The notes: generated from the sequence alone by a model not told the origin. DNA of 64,000 nt from Actinomycetes bacterium (GCA_021816935.1 JAKAWR010000006.1:1-64000), one strand, 5' to 3'; shown: positions 1 to 9,291, counted from the first letter of the stretch. A program made the numbers and translations.

Positions 1-1695
1 GGCGATGAAACCGAGGGGCTGACAGTTGTTGCATCTGCTGAGAGAAGTGCAGCCGTTACGGGAGTTGCAGTAAGGGTATAGGAGCTGATTGGGCTTCCGT
101 TTCCAGAAGGTGGGCTCCAGGTGACTGTCGCTGCGTTTTTCGCAGGATATGCCCTTACATTTGTAGGCGTGGCCGGCCTGGAGGGTATGCCAGAAGGGGT
201 GACCGTCACCGGAGAAGACGGAGGGGAGGACCCTGCGGCATTGGTTGCGGTTGCCGTGATGGTGTAGGTGGTTCCATCAGCTAGGTTTGAAAGGGTGGCA
301 GTTGTGGCAGGTGGGCTTCCACTTATGGTGGTGCTGTCTTCGCCAGGGCTTGCGTAGACGCTGTAGGAGGTAATGGGGCTTCCATTGTCATAGGGTGTAT
401 CCCAGGTGATGGTGGCTGATCCGTTGCCTGCAACAGCGGAGAGGTTGGTCGGTGGGTAGGGCTTTCCATAAGGGGTGATCTCGCCTGATGGCAAAGACGC
501 ATTCGATATGCCTGCCTCAGAGACCGAGAACAGATAGATCGTATAAGTAGTACCGCTGGTGAGCCCTTCTATTCCCATCTGTGGAGATGGATTGCACCCT
601 TGTATTGCAGAGTAGATATCTCCGGGCACCGCAACCGCGACATAGCCAACTACCGGTGATCCACCCGTGGTGGCAGGTGGGTTGAATCCTATGGATGCAC
701 CACCAGGAAGTGCGCTTGCTATTACATCTGCTGGGGCTTGCGGGGCGGTTGCGCCGGTTGCGATCTGTCGCCAGTTGTTGCCGTTCCAGACCCACGTGCC
801 AGATGAGTAGCTGCCTGCATTATTTCCCCCCACGAATATGGCTTGTCTTGTTGCGGGGTCATAGGTGGAGACCGTTCCACTAAGGCGTGATGGAGTGATG
901 GCTGGATGGAGCTGCAGCCAGGTGCTTCCGTTCCATGACCAGGTGTCGTTCAGCGGGCCATTCCCAGAGTTCCCACCGAAGAGCACTACATCATGGCCGT
1001 TTCCCTTGTCATTACCGGGATGGTTGGGTTGGGTTGGATGATTGTCGCTGCTGGTGGCGGCCTTGCTGGTATTGTTGCTGTGACCTCCCCTGCTGGTTGC
1101 CTTGCCGTGATCGCCACTTTTCCCATGAGGCCCTGGGGCATATGACGATGCTGCATCGTAGCGAGCAGGTGGAGAGGTGGTGGGCTGGAGTAGCGTCCAG
1201 TTGGTACCGTTCCATGACCAGGTGTCGTTCAATGGGCCATTCCCAGAGTTCCCACCGAAGAGCACTACATCATGGCCATGGTTATGATGATCTGCGTCAT
1301 TGTCGCTTGCTTTGTGGCCATCTCCCTTGACCTCTGCCTTGTAGCCGACCTTACCCAAAGAGCCATCTTTATCCGGCTTGGTCTTGCTGTCATATGGTGG
1401 TGAGCTCAACGCAATTGAGGCATCAGAGCGTGGGGTAAGTTGGCTTGGGTAACAATTTGGAGATATAGAGATACCTGCCAATGCAGAGGTTGGAAAGGCT
1501 GGAGGGGCTGGAGCAGAAGTTGCAGAGCTAGTATAAGCCGTTTTAGATAATAGGGGAAGCACCATTATCCCGATTGCTATTGCAAATGACAGTGATACAG
1601 CAGATGGCTTGAGGAGCCTTGAGCTTCTCCACCGTCGGAACGCCCGGCTATTGCGCTCTCTCTCTCTCTCTCTCTCTCAGAGTTCGCACTTCCAT
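1..1695 (-). CDS. Kelch/fibronectin-III surface protein, 5' part, out of frame (phase OFF)
   Basis: Read on the minus strand, an uninterrupted frame runs from the GA tract near 1656 to the window edge. It encodes a Sec-type signal peptide (basic RRWRSSRLLK, then a hydrophobic stretch ending near SKTAYTSSA). Two Kelch-like repeats with VVLFGGNSGNGPLNDTWSWN follow, then a third weaker Kelch unit and at least two fibronectin-III-like domains (TYTITATATN, PPSGNGSPISSYTL). The only well-placed start is ATG at 1695, five bases after a perfect AAGGAGG. From that ATG the 11-unit GA tract leads to TAG after 15 codons. The long frame itself has TGA just upstream of the tract and no other start before its signal peptide. 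Nine or twelve GA units would join start and protein. The role is inferred to be a secreted or surface-attached adhesin-like protein; the 3' end is off the window. A sequencing error in the tract is the alternative. Confidence 0.75.
928..1277. repeat. Direct repeat pair, 71 bp, inside the Kelch region
   Basis: Bases 928-998 and 1207-1277 are almost identical and encode the two Kelch blades containing VVLFGGNSGNGPLNDTWSWN. The 208 bases between them encode a His/Asn/Ser/Gly-rich linker. Recombination between the copies would remove one blade in frame (279 bp apart, a multiple of three). Confidence 0.8.
1656..1678 (-). repeat. (GA)11 dinucleotide tract in the leader of the surface protein
   Basis: There are 23 bases of strict CT alternation on the plus strand, read as (GA)11G on minus. 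It lies about 17 bases inside the coding start and encodes alternating Arg-Glu. Its length sets the frame downstream, as in slipped-strand contingency loci. Confidence 0.9.
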
Positions 1696-2153
1696 GGCGC
1701 CCTCCTTATCCTCTTGATCTCGCTGTGTACGGAAGTAGACGGGCTATGGCAGCTGTAACAAAATAGCCGTAACAATACGAACTACTACGTATGGGGTTAT
1801 TGTACACCCCTTGTCAAGGGCTGGGTGGCGTTCTGCTGTATTCAACGGGGAAGACCGGTCTCGGGAGGATTTCCCAGAAATGGCCAGTTCAACCCGTCAT
1901 TGCAACGAGAGCACGATCATAGTGCTGTGCCGCGCTCTCCCAGTTGAATAGTCCGCGCCCCGTGTCGTTGATCTGGTTGCTGATCTCACCGAGGTCCTCT
2001 TGGTGGTAGATCGAGAGGTCGGTGGGAGATCCCCCTGGGCTACCCGCGGGGAACCCGGATGTGCCAAAGAAAAGGGGGGATCTCGCAGGGATTGAAGGCG
2101 AAAGGTGCCGCGGGCGCGCTCGGAAGCTCAGCGAAGCGATATAGCTTAGTAAT
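1696..2153. other. Divergent intergenic region
   Basis: It separates the minus-strand surface protein from plus-strand ctaG. It holds the minus-strand Shine-Dalgarno AAGGAGG (1707-1701) and a locally AT-rich stretch at about 1750-1815. On the minus strand that stretch contains TTGACA (1817-1812), a possible -35, but no -10 at canonical spacing was found. No convincing gene is seen; open frames here lack family features. Confidence 0.6.
2142..2147 (+). promoter_or_regulatory. Putative -10 box (TAGCTT), leaderless start
   Basis: TAGCTT ends six bases before the GTG at 2154, which has no Shine-Dalgarno. The same arrangement occurs before four other genes in this window, suggesting transcription starts at the start codon. 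Confidence 0.35.
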
Positions 2154-3095
2154 GTGAACCATTTGCAACCATGGACGCTTGCCAGAGCACTTACGACGAT
2201 GTCGCTCGGTCCCTGGTCGATTGCGATGGCCTTCGTGCAACTGGTGGCGTTCTTCTGGTACCTTGCCGCGGTCCAGAAACTGCGCGAGCAAAAGGGAAGG
2301 CGGTGGCCGTGGCAGAGGACGCTCTCCTTTGCTGGCGGGCTACTGGCCATGGCCGCAGCCTGGGAGTCGAGCGTTGCAGCGTACGCGGGGGCGACCTTTA
2401 TCGACCATGTGGTGCAGCATGTCGTCTTGATGCTCGTTGCACCGATCCTGCTATGTGTCGGTGCACCCGTGACGTTGGCAATGCAGACGCTCGCCGGGCG
2501 GCAGAAGGCGAGACTCCTTCGGTTCTACAGGGCACGGTGGTGGCGGGGGGTGGCGCATCCGATACCAGCCAATATCGGCAACTACGGCCTCATGTACTGG
2601 TTCTTTCTCGGAGGGGGGATCGTGATCGGAATGCGCCCCGGAAACCAATGGCTCATGGACGGCGTAAACGTGGGATTCCTGTTATTTGGTTCGCTGGTCT
2701 GGTGGCCGATCTTTTCCAGGGACTGGATCGGGCGAAAGAGGTTCGCCTATCCGGTTAGGCTCGCGCTGGCTGTCATCGGCATGCCCTTCGACTCTTTTCT
2801 GGCCGTGGCGTTGCTGGAGGGTGCCGCCACCCATTCAGTCGATCCTGGCGTCTATTCGGTTGCCAACACCCATGCCGGTGCTTCGGTTTTCTGGGTGCTT
2901 GCCGGGCTGATAAGTACCGCGTCATCCATCGGGGTGGCAGCGCAATGGGCACGAAAGGAGGCGCGTAGCGATCGCCGGATTGCCGCGGCGCTGGACGAGC
3001 GCGGCGTGGTGACCGGGGGATCGCCGTCCGCGGGCTGGGGTTCGGCAGTGCCCGTGGAGGCTGACGGCACGATCACGGTACCCTGGGCCCGATAG
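2154..3095 (+). CDS. ctaG: CtaG-like cytochrome c oxidase assembly protein
   Basis: This 313-residue polytopic membrane protein resembles the caa3-type oxidase assembly factor family (CtaG), which helps insert copper into the CuB site of subunit I. About seven hydrophobic segments are visible, and an HVVQHVVLMLVAPILL stretch near residues 85-100 carries the conserved His pair and Pro of the family. A conserved-looking SFLAVALL segment follows in the C-terminal third. The GTG start lacks a ribosome site but has a -10-like box six bases upstream; an in-frame ATG at 2199 is an alternative. The oxidase genes it would serve (ctaC, ctaD) lie 43 kb away in the same window. The C-terminal 40 residues are polar and probably cytoplasmic. 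Confidence 0.75.
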   Translation: MNHLQPWTLARALTTMSLGPWSIAMAFVQLVAFFWYLAAVQKLREQKGRRWPWQRTLSFAGGLLAMAAAWESSVAAYAGATFIDHVVQHVVLMLVAPILLCVGAPVTLAMQTLAGRQKARLLRFYRARWWRGVAHPIPANIGNYGLMYWFFLGGGIVIGMRPGNQWLMDGVNVGFLLFGSLVWWPIFSRDWIGRKRFAYPVRLALAVIGMPFDSFLAVALLEGAATHSVDPGVYSVANTHAGASVFWVLAGLISTASSIGVAAQWARKEARSDRRIAAALDERGVVTGGSPSAGWGSAVPVEADGTITVPWAR

Positions 3096-3172
3096 GCTGA
3101 CTTCCCTTTCGGGCTGACCCGTTCCGTCGCAGTGCCTTCACTGCGGGCGCAACGGTCTGAGGCTGTACGCCG

Positions 3173-4714
3173 TCAGCAGATGCCGTGGGTCTTGGCCTTG
3201 GCAGCCTGGCCCGCAGGGGCAGGGGAGCGGCCGTCTGGGCCCGCGGGCCTCCCGTCGGTGACGGGGGGACGACCTGCCGGCTCTGCGGGCTCGCCGGCCT
3301 GGGCAGCGTGCCGGCTGCTCGCCCCGGCGTGCCGCCGCCTCGCTACGAGGCCGGGCCTACCCCCAGATGCCAGGTGCGCAACGGTGTGCTCCAGGTCGGT
3401 CGCGAGCGCTTCTGCCAGGTCTCTGCTCAGGCCTTCTCGCACAACTATCCGCAGTACCGAGACGTCTTCGGCGTCTGGAGCCATCGTGTAGGCCGGCACT
3501 ATCCACCCTCGTTCCCGCAGGACATCCGACATGTCGAACACGCTGAAGTCTCGTTCCGGCGCAAGCCTGAAACAGACGACTGGCAGGTCGGTGCCGCCGT
3601 GCAGCACCTCGAAATCTCCCATCTGCCCGATTCGAGTTGCCAGCCACTGCGCAGTGTCCTGCAGGGAGGACATGACGCCGGTGTACCCGCTGCGGCCCAG
3701 CCTGAGGAAGTTGTAGTACTGGGCTACTATCTGGCCCGCACCGCGGGAGAAGTTGAGCTGGAAGGTGGGGTGGTCGCCTCCGAGATAGTTGACGTGGAAG
3801 ATGAGGTCCTCGGGCAACTCGGCCGCATCCCGCCAGATCACCCAGCCAACGCCGGGATAGACGAGCCCGTACTTGTGGCCTGATGTGTTGATGGACCGTA
3901 CCCGCTCCAGGCGGAAGTCCCATTCGAGGTCCGGCTGGAGGAACGGGGCCACGAAGCCCCCGCTTGCGGCGTCGACGTGAAGTGGCACATCGAGGCCCTT
4001 CTCGGCTTCCAGAGCGTCCAGGGCCTGTGCCAGTTCGGCAACGGGCTCGTATTCGCCGGTATACGTCGAGCCAAGGATGCCGACGACCCCGATAGTACAC
4101 TCGTCGACGAGCGCCAGCGCCTTGTCAACTCCTATCGTGAAGCGAGTATCGGTCAGGGGGACGTACCTGGGCTCGACGTCGAAGTAGCGGGCGAACTTCT
4201 CCCAGCAGACTTGGACGTTGGCTCCCATGACGAGGTTGGGCCGGTCTGCCGGGAGCCCCTTCGCCGTCCGGCGGGTACGCCAGCGCCATTTCATCGCAAG
4301 GCCCGCGAGGTGGATGGCCTCGGAGGACCCGACGGTGGCACACCCCGTTGCCAGGCCATCTCCGGGGGCGTGGAAAAGATCAGAGAGGATGTTCACGCAG
4401 CGGTCGTGCATCTCGACGGTCTGGGGGTACTCGTCTGCGTCAACGAAGTTCTTCGAGATGCTTGCCGCCATGAGAGCGTCGGCCTCCGGCTCCATCCATG
4501 TCGTGACGAAGCTCGCGACATTGAGAGCCGGGTTGCCGTCGAGGTTCAGTTCATCGGAGATGATAGTGGCGGCGACTGACGCCGGCATCGATTCCTCGGG
4601 AAGCCTGTAGCGGGGTACGGGAACCCTAAGCCCGCGCGAAGCATACATTGGGACGATGTACTCGTCTTCGGGGGTGCTGTATGGCGACCTGGAGGTCAGA
4701 GTTCGTGTGAGCAT
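3173..4714 (-). CDS. gadB: Glutamate decarboxylase
   Basis: This PLP enzyme of the Gad family converts glutamate to GABA and CO2, consuming a proton, and is often an acid-resistance function. The 513-residue protein shows the family's N-terminal RYRLPEE and LNLDGNPALNVASFVTTWMEP stretches. It also has SSEAIHLAGLAMKW, the LHVDAASGGFVAPF Asp region that contacts the cofactor, and SGHKYGLVYPG with the Schiff-base Lys at residue 281. After about residue 450 there is a Pro/Ala/Gly-rich tail of some 60 residues not expected in the family. The start ATG at 4714 is the first in frame. It stands alone on the minus strand, with no GadC-type antiporter adjacent. Family assignment is firm; physiological role is inferred. 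Confidence 0.93.
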   Translation of the reverse strand: MLTRTLTSRSPYSTPEDEYIVPMYASRGLRVPVPRYRLPEESMPASVAATIISDELNLDGNPALNVASFVTTWMEPEADALMAASISKNFVDADEYPQTVEMHDRCVNILSDLFHAPGDGLATGCATVGSSEAIHLAGLAMKWRWRTRRTAKGLPADRPNLVMGANVQVCWEKFARYFDVEPRYVPLTDTRFTIGVDKALALVDECTIGVVGILGSTYTGEYEPVAELAQALDALEAEKGLDVPLHVDAASGGFVAPFLQPDLEWDFRLERVRSINTSGHKYGLVYPGVGWVIWRDAAELPEDLIFHVNYLGGDHPTFQLNFSRGAGQIVAQYYNFLRLGRSGYTGVMSSLQDTAQWLATRIGQMGDFEVLHGGTDLPVVCFRLAPERDFSVFDMSDVLRERGWIVPAYTMAPDAEDVSVLRIVVREGLSRDLAEALATDLEHTVAHLASGGRPGLVARRRHAGASSRHAAQAGEPAEPAGRPPVTDGRPAGPDGRSPAPAGQAAKAKTHGIC

Positions 4715-4792
4715 GTCCCCAAGTCTTGCATGGCTGAGGCGGCGTTGCCCTGCCGGCCGGGTCTCGCTTCAGCCGGGTGCGGCTTGCACATT

Positions 4793-5794
4793 TCATGTAG
4801 AGCGTTGCGATACGCCCCATTCGAGCGCCTGCACGGCGGCGACGATGTCCTGTTTGCGGGGGCCTTTCCTGTTCTCGCCGGGCACCTCGAGGAGTGCGGG
4901 TTTTCCCGAGAGGCGTGGATGGCTGATCAGCCAGCCAAGCCCCTCTTTGCCCACGGTTCCTTCTCCGATGTTGGCATGGCGGTCCGACCTTGCCCCGAAT
5001 GGTGTGACCGAGTCGTTGAGGTGGAAGCACTTCACGCGGTCAAGAGAGATCGAGGCGTCGATTTCTTCAATGACCTGGTCGGCCGAGGCGCGATCGGCGT
5101 AGCGGATCCCCGCTGCCCAGAGGTGCTGCGTGTCTATGCAGACCCCGATGTTGTCCGATTCGCCGGTGTCGCCGACCATCTGGATCAACGCGGCCAACTC
5201 GTAGAAGTTGGCCCCGACCGCACCTCCCTGGCCGGCGGTGTTCTCCAGGAGGACCGGGCACGGCTGCAGGGGGAGCGCTCCGCCTCCGGCTACCCGGTTT
5301 TCGGAGCGATCCCTGCCGGTTCGGCCGGACGGCGCTGTGAGCCGGTCATCTGCCTCGCCTGACGGCGCTGCAAGCTCAGCCCGTGCCATCCGGATGGCCG
5401 TGACGACGCCCGCGGCCACGCGCTTGCGAGCTGAGTTGAAACCCTCACCCATGTGGCTTCCGGGATGGACGATCGCTCCCGTCGCACCGCAGAGCGTAGC
5501 CGACCGGAGGCCCCTCGCAAGGCATTCGACGGACTGCCTGTAAAGCGTTTCATTGGGCGAGGCCAGGTTCACGAGGTAAGTGACGTGCGTGAAGAGGGAC
5601 TGGACCCGTTCCGACCGCTCCAGCGCGGCCGCAGCCTCGGCCAACTCTCCTGGGCGACGCACAGTAGCTCTCCATGCTCTCGGGCTCTCGGTGAACAGCT
5701 GAATTGATCTCGCTCCCAACTCCTCACCCCGGAGGATGGCCTTAGCGATCCCACCTGCAGAAGAGACGTGCGCTCCGATGATCACCGAGTCCAT
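4793..5794 (-). CDS. nfo: Endonuclease IV (AP endonuclease)
   Basis: This Zn-dependent TIM-barrel apurinic/apyrimidinic endonuclease acts in base-excision repair. Metal-site motifs are present in order: IGAHVS (His 9), THVTYL (His 70), HPGSHMG (His 110), LLENTAG (Glu 184), CIDTQHLW, CFHLNDS, RSDRHANIGEG and LLEVPGE. At 333 residues it is longer than the usual 280 or so. The excess is a Ser/Arg/Gly-rich insertion at about residues 140-178 between barrel strands. The ATG at 5794 is preferred over that at 5806 because GAGGG lies just upstream of it. It faces away from comM across a 248-base gap in which no gene was recognised. Confidence 0.93.
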   Translation of the reverse strand: MDSVIIGAHVSSAGGIAKAILRGEELGARSIQLFTESPRAWRATVRRPGELAEAAAALERSERVQSLFTHVTYLVNLASPNETLYRQSVECLARGLRSATLCGATGAIVHPGSHMGEGFNSARKRVAAGVVTAIRMARAELAAPSGEADDRLTAPSGRTGRDRSENRVAGGGALPLQPCPVLLENTAGQGGAVGANFYELAALIQMVGDTGESDNIGVCIDTQHLWAAGIRYADRASADQVIEEIDASISLDRVKCFHLNDSVTPFGARSDRHANIGEGTVGKEGLGWLISHPRLSGKPALLEVPGENRKGPRKQDIVAAVQALEWGVSQRST

Positions 5795-6042
5795 TATCCC
5801 TCGCATGAGGCCATGGTCCCGCCTGCGAGGCCGGCAACGGTCGCACAGGGCCGCTGACCCTCGCTGCTCCCGACGTAATGGCTACACCCCCGCTCTACCA
5901 TGACCATCGAGAGCTTGAATCGAGTGGTCCTCTCGCTCTTCCGGGCGGTGTGCAGCTGCCTGGCCGTTACCCGACCCTCCTCGAACAAGGCGGATAGCGT
6001 GCCGTAGCCGTAAAGCCGGCGCGGCTGGAAGAGAGTGGCGAG

Positions 6043-7566
6043 ATGACAGCAAGCGTACCGGCAGCAACACTGCTCGGAGTCGAGGGACGTCCGGTTACGG
6101 TCGAAGTGCACCTATCGGACGGTCTGCCCAGTTTCACGGTTGTCGGCCTGCCCGACGAGGCCGTGCGCGAATCACGGGACCGTGTGAGAGCGGCCATCAT
6201 CACCAGCGGGTTCAAGTGGTCCAGCCGGCGCATGACGGTGAACCTGGCACCCTCTTTCGTGCGCAAGGCAGGTGCCGCTCTGGACCTGCCCATAGCCATG
6301 GGAATCCTCGTGGCGAGCGAGCAGGTGGCAGCAGATCTCACCCAGGAGACGGCATTTCTCGGCGAACTCGGGCTGGACGGCTCGCTCAGGAGTTTTCCGG
6401 GCGTCATCCCCTTGGTGGACGCGGTGGACGCGCCAAGGGCCGTCGTGCCCCGCGTATGCCTTGACGAGGCGTCGCTTGTTGAGAGTCGCGTTGTTCTTGG
6501 AGCACAGGACCTTCGAGCGGTGGTGGACGGCCTTTCCGGGCGGGCCGATTTCGAAGTGGTGGGCAGGCGGCCCGTGCCATCCGTGGCCGACCGCCAGGTT
6601 CTCGATCTGGCAGACGTGAAGGGCCAGCCGGTGGGTCGGCGGGCGCTCGAGATCGCTGCTGCGGGCGGCCATCACCTTCTCATGGTCGGTCCCCCGGGTT
6701 CGGGCAAGACCATGCTGGCGAAGCGCCTCCCTGGTATCCTGCCCGAGCTGTCCTGCAGGCATGCCATCGAAGTCGCTCGCATCAGCTCCGCTTCGGGCAA
6801 GGGGGTGAGCGGCACGCTGCCGACATCGCCGCCTTTCCGGGCTCCGCACCACAGTGCGACTGCCGTGGCGATCATAGGCGGGGGCAGTGCCTGGCTGCGT
6901 CCCGGCGAGGTCAGCATGGCCCACCGGGGAGTTCTCTTCCTCGACGAGCTGGCCGAGTTCAGCCCATCGGTGCTCGACATGCTGAGGGAACCGCTCGGCG
7001 AGGGATCGGTGTCGATCAGCCGGGCGAGTGTGTCCGCCACGCTCCCGGCGAGGTTCCTCCTTGTTGCGGCCACGAATCCCTGCCCCTGCGGGGAGGGGAT
7101 GACGCCCGGGAGCTGCAGGTGTACGAGGGCAATGCGGGAGCGTTACCTCCAGCGCCTTTCCGGGCCCCTCCTCGACCGGTTCGACTTAGCGGTGTCTCTC
7201 GCCAAGCCGCATGTGGAGGATCTGCTGACAAGACCCCCCGGCGAGCCCAGCGCCGTCGTTGCTGGAAGGGTGGTCCGTGCAAGGGAGGCCGCCCGCGATC
7301 GAGGTGTTGAATGCAACGCGGAGATCCCGCCTTGGACGTTGCCCGAACTGGCCCCCTTGACTGCCGATGCACTGTCCATACTCGAACGCCGGCTGCGGGC
7401 AGGCAGCGTCTCCGCGCGAGGCCTTGACTCCGTCAAGCGAGTGGCCCTGACAATTGCGGATCTTGGTGGCTCGGCGCCGCCGGTGCGCGCTGAGCATCTC
7501 GCTGAGGCGTTGCAGCTCCGGGCTGCGGGTTCTCTCGTGCGCCTGGAACAGGCGGCGGTGGCGTGA
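6043..7566 (+). CDS. comM: YifB/ComM family Mg-chelatase-like AAA+ ATPase
   Basis: This is a hexameric AAA+ helicase that promotes branch migration during natural transformation. The 507 residues fit the family. There is an N-terminal Lon-protease-like domain (SFTVVGLPDEAVRESRDRV), then Walker A GPPGSGKT at residues 216-223, Walker B GVLFLDELAEF, and the family's Zn-like NPCPCGEGMTPGSCRCT. A C-terminal Mg_chelatase_C region contains LSARG-like SARGLDSVKRVALTIADL. GGAAGAGAG lies upstream of the ATG. dprA begins eleven bases after its stop, so the two DNA-uptake recombination genes are almost certainly one operon. The usual actinobacterial neighbour yraN was not recognised upstream. Confidence 0.95.
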   Translation: MTASVPAATLLGVEGRPVTVEVHLSDGLPSFTVVGLPDEAVRESRDRVRAAIITSGFKWSSRRMTVNLAPSFVRKAGAALDLPIAMGILVASEQVAADLTQETAFLGELGLDGSLRSFPGVIPLVDAVDAPRAVVPRVCLDEASLVESRVVLGAQDLRAVVDGLSGRADFEVVGRRPVPSVADRQVLDLADVKGQPVGRRALEIAAAGGHHLLMVGPPGSGKTMLAKRLPGILPELSCRHAIEVARISSASGKGVSGTLPTSPPFRAPHHSATAVAIIGGGSAWLRPGEVSMAHRGVLFLDELAEFSPSVLDMLREPLGEGSVSISRASVSATLPARFLLVAATNPCPCGEGMTPGSCRCTRAMRERYLQRLSGPLLDRFDLAVSLAKPHVEDLLTRPPGEPSAVVAGRVVRAREAARDRGVECNAEIPPWTLPELAPLTADALSILERRLRAGSVSARGLDSVKRVALTIADLGGSAPPVRAEHLAEALQLRAAGSLVRLEQAAVA

Positions 7567-7576
7567 GCGGCGAGCC

Positions 7577-9268
7577 GTGGTAGATATTGAGCCGTGCGTC
7601 CGTGGCGAGACGTACGCGACCGAGGAGTCGGCTGCGAGGGGAGCGCCGGTACCGGACCGAGCGCATCTGGCTGCCGCCTGCTTGGCGGGCTTGCCGGGCA
7701 TGACGAGGGCCCGGTTGCACCGGGTCATGGTAGGTGCCGATCCAGTCGCAGCTCTCGGGGCTGTGGATGGTGGCAGGCATCCGGAGGATCCTGGTCGGTG
7801 GTGGGCGGGTATGGGGGGCACCCGCGCCTTGCAGGGCGTGGCGATGCGCCTTGCCCGTTCGAACGTCGGAGTTGCCCTCTCTGGCGACGCGTCGTACCCC
7901 GAGCGACTTGCCCGTGATACGCAAGCCCCGCCAGTGCTCTTCTACACGGGCGCAGCGGGAATGCTCAGAGAAATTGCATCGAGGCCACGGGTCTGCATCG
8001 TCGGGACGAGGTCCGCGACGGGCTATGGGCGCAAGGTGGCGTTCGAGCTTGGCCGTTCGCTTTCTCTGGAAGGAGTTTCAGTTGTCTCCGGGATGGCGCT
8101 GGGTATCGACGCTGCGGCGCATCGCGGCGCGATAGCTGCCGTGGAGGCCGTGGGAGTGATGAAGGGGGCAGGAGCGGCGGGCTGTGCTGCTCCGCCGTTT
8201 GCAGGCTCCGATGATCTCACCAATGATGCCCCGTGGCCCGTAGGCACAGTGGGCGGCGCGGGTCCACCGTTGGCCGAACGCAGCCGGCAGAAGCGGCTCG
8301 ACCAACTTCATGCCGGCGCCACAGCCGGAGCGGCTCCACCGTTAGCAGTGGTTGCCACAGCGCCCGAGGTCTGTTATCCCATGGAGAACGCGGACCTTGC
8401 TGCCGACCTTGCAGCGGCGGGAGCGATCATCTCGGAGCTCCCGCCGGGTGGGACCCTCGAGCGGTGGCGTTTCGTGGACCGCAACCGGATCATGGCCGGG
8501 CTGTCGGACGTAGTGATCGTGGTTGAATCGCATGAGGCCGGAGGCGCCCTCCACACCGTGCGGTTCGCCGAGCGGCGCAATGTTCCGGTGGCAGCAGTGC
8601 CAGGCACGGTATACGCGGCTGCCTCCAGGGGATGCAACATGCTCATTCGCGAGGGGAGAGCCCGCCTGGTGGCCGGAGTGGACGACGTTATGAGCCTTCT
8701 CGGAGAGCTGGGGGTCAAGAGCGGCCGGCGCGAGCTGGCAGAGCGGCAGGTGGGCCGCCGCCAGCCAAAGCAGGAGCGGCGGCCGAAGCAGTTATCGCGG
8801 CCCAAGGGCGAGGCCCGACCGGAGCGCCTATCTCGACCGGTGCCCAGGCCTTGCGAGGGGGTATCGGAAGTACCGGATGGGCCTGCTGTTTCGCCGGGGC
8901 CAGTGCACCCGGGAGGGGTCGTGCACCCGGGAGGTGCCGCGAATCCGCCGGCTTCAGCGGATCCGGCAGGGGCGGCACATCCGGAAGGAGCGGCGTGTCC
9001 CCCAGTGCCTGCAAACTCGTCATCCGTTGTGCAGCCGGAGATCGGTGAGGTGGCATCGCGAGTGATGAGCGTTCTTACGTTCGAAGCACAGAGCCTTGAA
9101 GAGATCGTTCTCCTGGCAGGGATGCCGGTTGGGACGGTGGCGCTGTGCCTGGAGGAACTCGCGTCGGAAGGTGTGGCACGGGAGGCGATGGGGTCGTGGA
9201 CTCTGGATTGCGTTGGCAACGCTTTCCGGGGTTCGTGCCTGTCCGGGAGTCGACCATTTGTCATGTAG
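7577..9268 (+). CDS. dprA: DNA-processing protein DprA with extended internal loop
   Basis: DprA loads RecA on incoming single-stranded DNA during transformation. Seen in order: an N-terminal HhH-like part (ACLAGLPGMTRARLHRVM), the Rossmann-fold core with VCIVGTRSATGYG, GVSVVSGMALGIDAAAHRGA, LPPGGTLERWRFVDRNRIMAGLS and EAGGALHTVRFA. After a long Pro/Arg-rich linker comes a winged-helix domain (SLEEIVLLAGMPVGTVALCLEELASEG). GTG at 7577 was chosen because it follows comM directly and drops residues that only overlap comM. Between AAHRGAIAAV and LAVVATAPEVCYPMEN there is an insertion of about 65 residues (around 8144-8342), rich in Ala/Gly/Pro, where ordinary DprA has only a short turn. Confidence 0.92.
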   Translation: MVDIEPCVRGETYATEESAARGAPVPDRAHLAAACLAGLPGMTRARLHRVMVGADPVAALGAVDGGRHPEDPGRWWAGMGGTRALQGVAMRLARSNVGVALSGDASYPERLARDTQAPPVLFYTGAAGMLREIASRPRVCIVGTRSATGYGRKVAFELGRSLSLEGVSVVSGMALGIDAAAHRGAIAAVEAVGVMKGAGAAGCAAPPFAGSDDLTNDAPWPVGTVGGAGPPLAERSRQKRLDQLHAGATAGAAPPLAVVATAPEVCYPMENADLAADLAAAGAIISELPPGGTLERWRFVDRNRIMAGLSDVVIVVESHEAGGALHTVRFAERRNVPVAAVPGTVYAAASRGCNMLIREGRARLVAGVDDVMSLLGELGVKSGRRELAERQVGRRQPKQERRPKQLSRPKGEARPERLSRPVPRPCEGVSEVPDGPAVSPGPVHPGGVVHPGGAANPPASADPAGAAHPEGAACPPVPANSSSVVQPEIGEVASRVMSVLTFEAQSLEEIVLLAGMPVGTVALCLEELASEGVAREAMGSWTLDCVGNAFRGSCLSGSRPFVM

Positions 9269-9291
9269 TAAGATAACTGAAAGGAGATCAA

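Noticed and set aside
1889..2350. A 153-residue minus-strand frame upstream of and inside ctaG
   Set aside because: It overlaps the start of ctaG by 200 bases and shows no domain or ribosome site.
5794..6111. A minus-strand frame of 105 residues between nfo and comM
   Set aside because: It overlaps the comM start and the nfo start region, with no recognised family; also considered as a yraN remnant but no YraN motif was found.
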